Positions 8,483 to 15,714 of a stretch of 25,431 nucleotides of DNA are shown here, in pieces; the stretch's first letter is position 1, and every line of letters begins with the position of its first letter. Made by a program: the position numbers and the translations under genes. Where the stretch lies: contig CAMWUP010000004.1 of the NCBI GenBank assembly GCA_947177465.1, positions 1 to 25,431 on the forward strand. Reading direction: 5' to 3'. The DNA comes from an uncultured Lachnospiraceae bacterium. GTDB taxonomy: Bacteria; Bacillota; Clostridia; Lachnospirales; Lachnospiraceae. A model generated the notes under the pieces. The model made no database searches. It saw nothing but the letters and a program-made list of their open reading frames with translations, and was not told where the DNA came from.

Positions 8483-9334
8483 TTATTCACACTGATGATA
8501 ATTCTTTAATACAAAAGCCATACTGTCCCTGATGATAATCCTATCATTATGATTGCCTGTCACCCCTTCAGGATTATCTATAATTCTATAACTGTCCCAA
8601 GTGTATTTTTTCCCGTTTTCGCACAATGTGGGCTTTCCCAAAGTGTTTAACCTTCCATAATCCATGCATCTCAAGAACGCGGAAATCTTTTCACCATTCC
8701 AGCTAATATCCAGCAAGCCATTATTAGGTACTTCTGATGAGCGGTGCATTACGCCTGCCTGTTTTACAACACTTCCTTTTATCTCTTTTCCCAGAAGAAT
8801 GTCAGGTAAAATTTCTTTTAATAGTTCAACGGCGATTCTGTTTTGCAGAAGCTTCAGTTTTAATGAAGTATATTTTGTGTTTAATGGTATCTCCTGCTGA
8901 ATATAGATTCTACCCATATCAATATCCTGCGTGACCTTATGCCATACTACTCCTGCTACTTTATCCTGTTCAAAGATTGACCAAGCCTCAGCATTTCTCC
9001 CCAAGTGTGCAGATACAAGAGCCGGATGATAATTGACGATATCTATATTTTCATTCCGGCAGATAAAATCCGGAAAAATATATATATTTGAAGCACTAAT
9101 TATCAATATCCTGCAATGACTCTCGCATAAGCTTTCCATCAGCTTATCTGCATCCGTTTTTGTATGCAGACGCATATAAGTATATTCAGATTGTTTACAC
9201 AATGCCTCCAATTCTGATTGTGAAAAGGCTCCATATTCATATACCCCATCAAGCCTGGCCGTATTTTTAAGTATAGCTGCAAGTTGATAAACAAGAGAAC
9301 CTGCGCCCACAATAATACATTTTTCATAAATCAT
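8483..9334 (-). CDS. Formyltransferase-family protein 2
   Basis: This protein belongs to the fold shared by methionyl-tRNA formyltransferase, sugar N-formyltransferases and NRPS formylation domains, which use N10-formyltetrahydrofolate to formylate an amine. The 283 residues start with a Rossmann strand, CIIVGAG. The catalytic set is visible: VNYHPALVSAHLGRNAEAW with Asn101 and His103, then DIDMG with Asp139. The C-terminal LDISWNGEKISAFLR segment resembles the linker after the catalytic domain in sugar formyltransferases. Start: the ATG at 9334 has AGGAGG 16 nt upstream, longer than ideal, but no better in-frame start exists. It lies between the carrier protein and adenylation enzyme 2. The substrate could be an aminoacyl group on the carrier or an amino sugar. 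Confidence 0.85.
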   Translation of the reverse strand: MIYEKCIIVGAGSLVYQLAAILKNTARLDGVYEYGAFSQSELEALCKQSEYTYMRLHTKTDADKLMESLCESHCRILIISASNIYIFPDFICRNENIDIVNYHPALVSAHLGRNAEAWSIFEQDKVAGVVWHKVTQDIDMGRIYIQQEIPLNTKYTSLKLKLLQNRIAVELLKEILPDILLGKEIKGSVVKQAGVMHRSSEVPNNGLLDISWNGEKISAFLRCMDYGRLNTLGKPTLCENGKKYTWDSYRIIDNPEGVTGNHNDRIIIRDSMAFVLKNYHQCE

Positions 9335-9365
9335 TTGTCTCTTTTATTTTCCTCCTGTTGACCGC

Positions 9366-9590
9366 TTACATCAATTCACGCAATAACGCCTCTATTTTAG
9401 GAATAGTTTCAAAGTATTCCGGCTGTAGTCTATTCTCCGGAACTCTAATATCAAATACCCCTTCAATTTCATTAATAAGCACAACCAAGGTAAGTGAATC
9501 AAGAATCCCCTCCTCAATCAACTGTGTCTCTTCATCAATTTCCTCATATGGCACAATTTCTCTTAATATAGCTAATATTTTTTCACTCAT
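9366..9590 (-). CDS. Acyl/peptidyl carrier protein, DltC-like
   Basis: This 74-residue acidic protein has the carrier protein fold signature. EEGILDSLTLVVLINEIE at 27-44 contains the D-S-L motif, whose Ser32 would carry the phosphopantetheine arm. Length and the FDIRVP segment resemble DltC, the D-alanyl carrier protein of teichoic acid D-alanylation. It is the only carrier protein in the window and sits between two DltA-like ligases and two formyltransferases, so it is probably shared by both pairs. GAGG 9 nt upstream of the ATG is the likely ribosome site, and the gap to the preceding gene is 16 bp. No phosphopantetheinyl transferase gene is present locally, so a housekeeping one would be needed. 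Confidence 0.93.
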   Translation of the reverse strand: MSEKILAILREIVPYEEIDEETQLIEEGILDSLTLVVLINEIEGVFDIRVPENRLQPEYFETIPKIEALLRELM

Positions 9591-9606
9591 TTCTCTTTTC
9601 CTCTCC

Positions 9607-11121
9607 TTATATATAAATCTTTTTTAGTTCTACACGGTCAATTTTTCCGTTTGCATTGATTGGCAGCTGCTCTTTTACATAAATTGCTGCCGGTAACATA
9701 TACGATGGCAGCCGCTGCTTCAGCCACCTGTATATCTCCTTTTCCGCCGTTCCCTGTCCGGTACCGGTCAGACTGCAGAACAATACTATCTTTTTATTTA
9801 CATCATCATAAACTGCACACACACGTTCCACGCCATCCATTGCGCTGCATACGGTTTCAATCTCTCCCAACTCGATTCGGTATCCCTGATGCTTTATCTG
9901 GTAATCCTTTCTGCAGATATACACAATTTCTCCGTACTCATTATATTTTACCAAATCGCCTGTCCGATAGATTAATTCATGATACTTATGATTCAATGGA
10001 TTTTGTACAAACACCTGACGCGTCTTTTCACAGTCTCCGTAGTATCCCATGGAAAGGCAGCTTCCCCTTACGCACAATTCTCCAATCTCATCTTTCCCCA
10101 CTGCTTTATCATTTTCATTCAAAATCAATACTTCTGTATTTTCACAGGCAGTGCCTATCGGCAAGGCCTCCTCGTCAGAAAATTCACGGTCAATAACATA
10201 GCATGTACATACGTCCGTAATTTCTGTTGGTCCGTACAGGTTTGCATACAGTACATCGGGATATTCTTTTCGCCATATGTTCAACTGCTTACAAGGCATA
10301 ACCTCACCGCAAAACAGAATTTTTTTGATATTTTCCAAGCGAACCTCTTTCAGCGCACCGGAATTTGCCACGCCAATCAACGCTGATGGAACCCAGAAGA
10401 GCGTGTTAATACTATTTTCATTCATGTACTCCAACAGCCTGCGTGGGAAGAGGAATAATCTTTCGGGAATAATATGCATTGCCGCGCCATTTTTAAGTGT
10501 GGAGTAAATATCCAAAATCGAATTGTCAAAATAGAACGGCGCCTGATTCCCAAAAATGACATTTTCGTCAAAGTGAAACTTGTCATACAGCCATTCTGTG
10601 TAATCAATGACTCCCCTATGACTGATGACCACGCCCTTGGGCTGTCCTGTAGACCCGGAGGTGAAAAGTACATATACCGGATCGCTGTCCAGTACCCTTT
10701 GATAATTTGTCACATTATCATCCGCAAATTCCGCTGCCAGCGCCTTTGGCATCGATATCAGACTGCCGGTCAGCCCACAGACCTCCGGTTTTTTATCCTT
10801 ATAAATTACTGCCGCCGGCTGCAGCACATTCATAATTCTTTCTATGCGGACGGAAGGCATTTTTAAATCCAGCGGGCTGTAAAAATTACCGCTGTATACA
10901 ACGCCCAGAAAAGCAACAATACAATCTACGCTTTTTTCCATATATACCGCTATAGGCTGATTTTTAATATCCCCACAGCTATTGACAATCGCCCTTGCAA
11001 CCTTCCTTGCTTCACAATCCAGCTCATTGAAAGTAATTTTTCTGTTTTCATCTATCAGCGCGATTTTGTCAGGATATTTTTTCGCGCTTTCTTTTAAATA
11101 CGCAATCACATTCTTCGTCAT
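9607..11121 (-). CDS. Amino acid adenylation enzyme 1 (DltA-like ligase)
   Basis: This is a 504-residue stand-alone adenylation enzyme, paralogous over its full length to the one at 6943. Motifs: FTSGSTGQPKG at 153-163, NLYGPTE at 294-300, YRTGDLVKY at 385-393, HQGYRIELGEIE at 411-422, and NGKIDR at 491-496 with catalytic Lys493. Specificity residues aligned with GrsA are Asp199, Asn200, Leu203, Phe242, Leu269, Cys271, Leu295, Asp303 and Val304. Cys271 lies in ILFCGEVMP, equivalent to FCGEVLP of DltA, where that Cys has been linked to D-alanine stereoselectivity. A small, possibly D-configured amino acid is therefore a reasonable guess. The ribosome site GAGG overlaps the stop codon of formyltransferase 1 (TGAGG), implying translational coupling. 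Confidence 0.92.
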   Translation of the reverse strand: MTKNVIAYLKESAKKYPDKIALIDENRKITFNELDCEARKVARAIVNSCGDIKNQPIAVYMEKSVDCIVAFLGVVYSGNFYSPLDLKMPSVRIERIMNVLQPAAVIYKDKKPEVCGLTGSLISMPKALAAEFADDNVTNYQRVLDSDPVYVLFTSGSTGQPKGVVISHRGVIDYTEWLYDKFHFDENVIFGNQAPFYFDNSILDIYSTLKNGAAMHIIPERLFLFPRRLLEYMNENSINTLFWVPSALIGVANSGALKEVRLENIKKILFCGEVMPCKQLNIWRKEYPDVLYANLYGPTEITDVCTCYVIDREFSDEEALPIGTACENTEVLILNENDKAVGKDEIGELCVRGSCLSMGYYGDCEKTRQVFVQNPLNHKYHELIYRTGDLVKYNEYGEIVYICRKDYQIKHQGYRIELGEIETVCSAMDGVERVCAVYDDVNKKIVLFCSLTGTGQGTAEKEIYRWLKQRLPSYMLPAAIYVKEQLPINANGKIDRVELKKIYI

Positions 11122-11132
11122 AACCGATTTCC

Positions 11133-12008
11133 TCAGGCATTATCTTCCTCGTGATAATTTTGCAACACAAAAGTAACATTTTCTTTTCTGATGATTTTAC
11201 GATTCAGAACCCCTTCCTCAAAAGAAGCTTCTTCAGAATCGTTACCCAGTATTTTATATCTATCCCAACAATATTTTGTGCCGCCTTCCACAACAAATGG
11301 TTTTCCCATTACATTCAGGCCGCCGTAATCCATGCTTCTCAAAAAAGCAGAGATTTTATCCTGTTTCCACGTTAAGTCTAAAACCCGGTCATTCGGACTC
11401 TCAAATGAATAATGCAGCTTTCCAAAATCCGTATAATGAACCGTCTGAATCTCTTCGTCTTTTAATATCCTTCCGATAAACTCTTTGAATAATGCAAATC
11501 CGACCTGATATTGCCTCATCATCAACCTGACGGAGGTAACACCTTCATCCAATGTAATCGTTTCTTCCGCCAAAACTGGTCCATGGTCAATTTCAGACGT
11601 CACTTCATGCCAGGTCACTCCCGCCACTCTGTCCTGTTCATATATTGCCCAGCCTTCTGCATTTCTTCCCAAGTGCCTTGTCAGCAGTCCCGGATGGTAG
11701 TTCACGATTTGAATATGCGTGCTTTCTGTAAGGAATTTGGGAAATATGTATATATTGGAGGCGCTGACAATCAGTGTTTTCTTCCCGTTTCCTTCTATAT
11801 CATGCATCCATTTATCACATTCTGCTTTAGCCGCCAATTTGATGTATGGAATACCGCCCTTCTCACATAAAGTCTTAAGTCCTGACCGTGTGTAACCGCC
11901 GTATTCATACACACAGTCTAACCGATACACATCCTGCAGGTATTTCGCACAGTTAAACGCAAATTGTCCGGTGCCAATCACAATACACTTTTCAAAGCAG
12001 AAATTCAT
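11133..12008 (-). CDS. Formyltransferase-family protein 1
   Basis: This paralogue of the protein at 8483 has the same architecture: Rossmann start CIVIGTGQFAF, catalytic region IVNYHPGLLTRHLGRNAEGW with Asn103 and His105, EIDHG with Asp141, and LDLTWKQDKISAFLR near 235. All three catalytic residues expected for N10-formyltetrahydrofolate-dependent formylation are kept. I chose the ATG at 12006-12008, which has AGAGGAG 9 nt upstream and matches the paralogue's N-terminus; a GTG at 12041 has no ribosome site. Placed directly before adenylation enzyme 1 and the carrier protein, it gives the order F-A-T seen as one polypeptide in LgrA. Substrate not determined: aminoacyl-carrier or amino sugar. 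Confidence 0.87.
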   Translation of the reverse strand: MNFCFEKCIVIGTGQFAFNCAKYLQDVYRLDCVYEYGGYTRSGLKTLCEKGGIPYIKLAAKAECDKWMHDIEGNGKKTLIVSASNIYIFPKFLTESTHIQIVNYHPGLLTRHLGRNAEGWAIYEQDRVAGVTWHEVTSEIDHGPVLAEETITLDEGVTSVRLMMRQYQVGFALFKEFIGRILKDEEIQTVHYTDFGKLHYSFESPNDRVLDLTWKQDKISAFLRSMDYGGLNVMGKPFVVEGGTKYCWDRYKILGNDSEEASFEEGVLNRKIIRKENVTFVLQNYHEEDNA

Positions 12009-12017
12009 CTCTGTATT

Positions 12018-12022
12018 CTCCT
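12018..12022 (-). promoter_or_regulatory. Ribosome binding site deciding the start of formyltransferase 1
   Basis: AGGAG on the minus strand is 9 nt before the ATG at 12008, supporting that start over the GTG 33 nt upstream. Confidence 0.75.
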
Positions 12023-12033
12023 CTTCCTGCTCA

Positions 12034-13407
12034 TTATGCACAATCTCTGTTTTTATAAAATCCTTTCAGCACATCCAGTTCTTCCTTTAATCCGGGTTTA
12101 TATGCTTTCAATAAACGCACTTCCCTTTTGAATGCATAGACTTCCTCTAAATTCATAAATTTAAGTCCCTCAAAAACAAAGTGCCTGTTTACGTCATTTA
12201 TTATTGTATCCTCATTTCTCCCGTTCATATAATACATCGCGCTCATCGCTATATTATCTGAAATTCTGATATATCCCCTTCCATAGAGCTCCCTTAAATC
12301 ATCTGTCATGATAATATCGACAGCCTCTGCTTCGTTCAACGGTCTTAATCCGTATGCCGCCATTACGGCTCCCCTGACAACACATACCTTTTCTCGCGGG
12401 ATATTGTTTTCCAGCAGTACCTTTTTCAGCTCGTCCAGCTTCGCCAAAAACACATTATCCTTCACTTCTATGTGCATTTTTTCATAATTCTTGGTTGATG
12501 CAGACTCGTAATTATCCTTAGCTAATGTAATCAGTTCCTCTTCCGTGTATTTTTCTGGATTCACAAATATTCTGTATTCCTGTTCCGCCGGAACGGTAAG
12601 ATTGTTTTCCGAAAAAAACCTTACCATAATATCCAAGTCATTTTTCAAACCGGCTTTATTGGGCTTCACTAAAAGTATCCCTCTTTTATAATCATAAAAA
12701 TCCTCCAGATTCATAAATTTCAAGCCTTGGAAAACAAAATGCTTATTTACATCATTGATAATCTCTTCATCCTTTCTTCCGTTCATATAGCCTGCTGCAA
12801 CCATTTCAATATCCTCGGAAATATAGACATGCCCTCTTCCATAAAGCTCCCTTAAATCATCCGTCATGATAATATCAATATCTTCAAATCTCTTTGAAGC
12901 CCGCAACCCATATGCCACCATTACGGCGCCCTTCACCACACATACCTTTTCGCGCGGGATATTATTTTCCAGCAATACGCCTTTTAATTCGTCCAGCTTC
13001 GCCAAAAATGCTTCATCCTTCACCTCAATATGCATTTTTTCATAGTTTCTGAATGACTCCGATTCGTAATTGTCCTTAGATAACGTAACCAGTTCCTCAA
13101 TGGTATACTTTGCCGGATTGACAAATATCTTTTTAGGCTCGACAGGCATGATAATCTTCTCCTCCGGAATGTTCAGCGAATGTAACTGTTTCCGGATCGA
13201 TTCTACATGCTTAAAAGCGGCTATCGCAATAAAATCATAATCTTGTGAGCTTATCTCCTGTGGAGAAATTACTCTGCACCCTTCTATAAAAGCCCCCTGC
13301 TTCTTTTCATTATTGTCCGCAAATGCCACTATGTCCATTCCGGCGTCTTCCAGCTTGTCTTTCGCAGTAAGCCCAACACCGCCACAGCCGAATATAATCG
13401 CTTTCAT
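12034..13407 (-). CDS. Rossmann plus tandem nucleotidyltransferase-like protein
   Basis: An N-terminal Rossmann domain (KAIIFGCGGVGLTAKDKL, then FADNNEKKQG) is followed by two copies of a domain of about 180 residues, offset by exactly 186 residues with no gaps. Each copy looks like a minimal nucleotidyltransferase fold. In copy 1, VKGAVMVAYGLR leads to FEDIDIIM, giving the G-x...D-x-D pattern, and a later K-x-x-x-G-L-K-N-D-L-D may supply the third carboxylate. In copy 2 the first Asp of the pair is Ala (EAEAVDIIM), so copy 2 is probably inactive. The start is the ATG at 13407, with AGGA 7 nt upstream; the TTG at 13413 is too close to it. The role, perhaps nucleotidyl transfer to a sugar or protein, is inferred. 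Confidence 0.72.
   Translation of the reverse strand: MKAIIFGCGGVGLTAKDKLEDAGMDIVAFADNNEKKQGAFIEGCRVISPQEISSQDYDFIAIAAFKHVESIRKQLHSLNIPEEKIIMPVEPKKIFVNPAKYTIEELVTLSKDNYESESFRNYEKMHIEVKDEAFLAKLDELKGVLLENNIPREKVCVVKGAVMVAYGLRASKRFEDIDIIMTDDLRELYGRGHVYISEDIEMVAAGYMNGRKDEEIINDVNKHFVFQGLKFMNLEDFYDYKRGILLVKPNKAGLKNDLDIMVRFFSENNLTVPAEQEYRIFVNPEKYTEEELITLAKDNYESASTKNYEKMHIEVKDNVFLAKLDELKKVLLENNIPREKVCVVRGAVMAAYGLRPLNEAEAVDIIMTDDLRELYGRGYIRISDNIAMSAMYYMNGRNEDTIINDVNRHFVFEGLKFMNLEEVYAFKREVRLLKAYKPGLKEELDVLKGFYKNRDCA
12037..12570 (-). repeat. Intragenic tandem domain repeat, copy 2
   Basis: This stretch encodes the C-terminal domain copy, from IFVNPEKYTEEELITLAKDN to the protein end. It matches copy 1 at a constant 558-bp offset, with long conserved stretches at both DNA and protein level, for example the codons for LRELYGRG and NNIPREKVCVV. 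The repeat arose by in-frame duplication. Confidence 0.9.
12571..13128 (-). repeat. Intragenic tandem domain repeat, copy 1
   Basis: This stretch encodes the first domain copy, starting IFVNPAKYTIEELVTLSKDN. It keeps the D-I-D pair that copy 2 lacks. It is directly adjacent to copy 2, with no linker between the repeat units. Confidence 0.9.
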
Positions 13408-13452
13408 CTTCAAATCCTTTCTGTATGACCCAGTATCCCACAGACTAAAACG

Positions 13453-14652
13453 TCATAACGATTGCAGCTCTTTACACAACAGGGAAATTTCTTTTTCTTT
13501 CCCTTTACTATTCGGAAATTTCGTCATTCTATCCCCTGTAAAATATGTTTTTTCAAGCAAATAGCTCATATCCAATACTTCAACGCCGTATTTTTTTGTA
13601 CACCCTTTTATGCCATCACAAATTGCACTGTATTTGTTTTTGAATTCCTGCCCATAATATTTGAGTCCTGTATCATAATTTATTGCTGGAATAAAGGGAA
13701 CCGGTTTTATTTGGTTTTCCAGGCACAGTTCAATCATTTTATTTAAATATACAATATTTTCATTATCTTCTCTAAAATCGTACATATATCTAGTTTTAGT
13801 CAATAGCTTTTCGACGTAATTATCATCCTTGCCCCTCCTCTTTCCTTTTGTTGAAAAGCTTTTGGCATTGATATTATGCGACCGGGCTTCTGCTAATTTT
13901 ATGTACTCTTCAAAGTCTTCGCATTGTATGGGCAGCCCTTCCCGAATCTGTTTCAACAACGCTGCATGTTGAGATTGCGGCAATTTAGTCTGAATACCGT
14001 TACAGAATGGTACATTCACTATGAAAGCCACTGCTTTGGGAATTATCCCTAACTTAATCTGTAACTGCATTAAATGATAAAAACCCGGAATACACATTCC
14101 ATGGAGAGACAGCAGTTTGGTTTTCTCTATTCCGAGTTTCTCAATGGATAATTCTCCCATTGACTTATCCTGTAAATCATCAACATCCAAATCCGTAAAG
14201 TAGCAGTCCCCAAACAGAATATATTCTATTTTTTCTTCTCTGAAAAATTCATTCTGATAGGATTGATAAATATGATTCTTTATCACAAAATAATTTTTAT
14301 TTCTTATAAATCCCTTTTCTTCCACCATTCTTTCTATTTCTTCAGAATTTTCAGGTGAAATCAGAATATAGTTTTCCTTTAGGTTGGCGCATATTTCACT
14401 TGGGCTGAAAATTTTATATTCTTTTATATGCGCCCCCTGCTTTTCTATGCTGTTGTCACAAAATCCTGCCACTTTGACATGTGCTTCTTCTAACAGCTTC
14501 AATATCATATTTCCTCGGATTCCGGCCCCGAATATATATAATTTTTTGCCAAATATATACTCGCGATAGTCTTCTATCCAATTTTGAATGGCAGTATATT
14601 CTTCCTTGTCAATTGACAATATTGGGAATTCAAAATTCTTTTCTTCTGTCAT
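13453..14652 (-). CDS. Rossmann plus SGNH-hydrolase-like protein
   Basis: Residues 37-125 form a small Rossmann domain (KLYIFGAGIRGNMILKLL, then GFCDNSIEKQG and FSPSEI). From about 143 the sequence resembles the SGNH esterase/acyltransferase fold: a block I-like ILFGDCYFT, a middle region SLHGMCIPGFYHL, and a final FTGDRMTKFPNSKG. Block I has Cys150 where SGNH enzymes have Ser, and the terminal D-x-x-H is replaced by an F-P-N element, so classical esterase chemistry is doubtful. The ATG at 14652 has GGAGG 5 nt upstream; an in-frame GTG at 14664 does not fit. Given nearby DltA-like and DltC-like proteins, an acyl- or aminoacyl-transfer role is an attractive but unproven idea. Confidence 0.65.
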   Translation of the reverse strand: MTEEKNFEFPILSIDKEEYTAIQNWIEDYREYIFGKKLYIFGAGIRGNMILKLLEEAHVKVAGFCDNSIEKQGAHIKEYKIFSPSEICANLKENYILISPENSEEIERMVEEKGFIRNKNYFVIKNHIYQSYQNEFFREEKIEYILFGDCYFTDLDVDDLQDKSMGELSIEKLGIEKTKLLSLHGMCIPGFYHLMQLQIKLGIIPKAVAFIVNVPFCNGIQTKLPQSQHAALLKQIREGLPIQCEDFEEYIKLAEARSHNINAKSFSTKGKRRGKDDNYVEKLLTKTRYMYDFREDNENIVYLNKMIELCLENQIKPVPFIPAINYDTGLKYYGQEFKNKYSAICDGIKGCTKKYGVEVLDMSYLLEKTYFTGDRMTKFPNSKGKEKEISLLCKELQSL

Positions 14653-14674
14653 AACAGCCTCCACATCCTTATTT

Positions 14675-15691
14675 TCAGTCTAACCGGCTTAATATTTCCT
14701 CCCTGTATTCATCAAGCATATCCTCCTTGGTGAATATTGTATTCTGGCGTATTCCGCAGTCCTCACAGATTTCCGGAATACACATACGGCACTGATTTCT
14801 CAACATTTCTTTTCTCATCTCACCATTCCACATTTCAGGCAGTGTCTGTTCCTGAATATTTCCCAATTTTTCCTTTTGCAATAATTGCGTACATGGATAT
14901 ACGTCCCCGTTCGGAAGCACCACAATCGTATGAAAAATAAGAGGACATACTTTCTGTGCTGCAAAGCCCATACCATATTTATTAAAACGCAGGTTACTGT
15001 GTTTCTCCAGGTGGGAATACTCTTTTTCCTTCCAGATAGGCGTTACCTTTTCTATAAAAACGCGGTCGGCAATTGGTGAAAACATATCGTAAAAGCTTTC
15101 CTCTTCGCCCTCATTCAATGCCGCATCAATAATTTTAATGCACAACTGTGTATTTGCTTTCTTGATTTTATAAAAATACTGTAAATTATGATAAAATTGC
15201 TTAAAATCTATAGGATAACTGCACACCGATTGGTATTTTTCCTCTGACAGTCCCTGTAAAGACACAATCACTCTGTCAATTCCTGATTCAGCCAGTTCTT
15301 CCACATACTGCGGCGTCAGCAGTGAGCCGTTCGTATGGATGGACACCCTGCTCTTTATTCCTTTTTCTTTGATATATTTTACCATTTCGGGCAGCCTTCT
15401 GTTTGTCAGAGGCTCTCCCTGATGGGAAAGTGATATTTGTTTGACTTCATCAGGAAATTGCTGTATCTGTGATACCGCGGTGTGAAATATCTCTTCACCC
15501 ATCACATTGTTTTCCACGGCATAGCCCCATGCCCTGACGTCTTTTTCTGAACGGAAACAATAATTACATTTAAAATTACAGACCTCGCTTGCATCCAAAA
15601 TAACCGTAAAAGGGGTGCCTAATGGCAGCACCTCCGCCAGCTGCACCCTGTTCGTATCATACGATGGTTTGATATTTTCATACTTTTTCAT
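14675..15691 (-). CDS. Radical SAM/SPASM enzyme
   Basis: The radical SAM iron-sulfur motif is CNFKCNYC (Cys38, Cys42, Cys45), followed by the GEP motif at 92-94 and an (alpha/beta) barrel. The C-terminal SPASM domain contributes Cys249, Cys267, Cys301, Cys304, Cys309 and Cys312 around LPNGDVYPC and an M-W-N-G element, enough for an auxiliary [4Fe-4S] cluster. SPASM enzymes modify peptides, carry out sugar dehydrogenation or epimerisation, and mature enzymes such as sulfatases; the target here is unknown. The ATG at 15691 has AGGAGAGG upstream. It lies between a GT2 gene and the Rossmann-SGNH gene in the operon, so a sugar or aminoacyl-sugar substrate is plausible. No precursor peptide gene is visible nearby. 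Confidence 0.93.
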   Translation of the reverse strand: MKKYENIKPSYDTNRVQLAEVLPLGTPFTVILDASEVCNFKCNYCFRSEKDVRAWGYAVENNVMGEEIFHTAVSQIQQFPDEVKQISLSHQGEPLTNRRLPEMVKYIKEKGIKSRVSIHTNGSLLTPQYVEELAESGIDRVIVSLQGLSEEKYQSVCSYPIDFKQFYHNLQYFYKIKKANTQLCIKIIDAALNEGEEESFYDMFSPIADRVFIEKVTPIWKEKEYSHLEKHSNLRFNKYGMGFAAQKVCPLIFHTIVVLPNGDVYPCTQLLQKEKLGNIQEQTLPEMWNGEMRKEMLRNQCRMCIPEICEDCGIRQNTIFTKEDMLDEYREEILSRLD

Positions 15692-15714
15692 CTGAATCCT
15701 CTCCTAAAGCAGTA

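Noticed and set aside
12037..13128. CRISPR or simple tandem repeat
   Set aside because: The repeat unit is 558 bp, coding and in frame; it is a protein domain duplication. No CRISPR array was seen anywhere.
6943..14652. A dlt (teichoic acid D-alanylation) operon
   Set aside because: DltA-like and DltC-like proteins are present, but there is no DltB membrane acyltransferase and no membrane-anchored DltD. Extra formyltransferases and glycosylation genes surround them.
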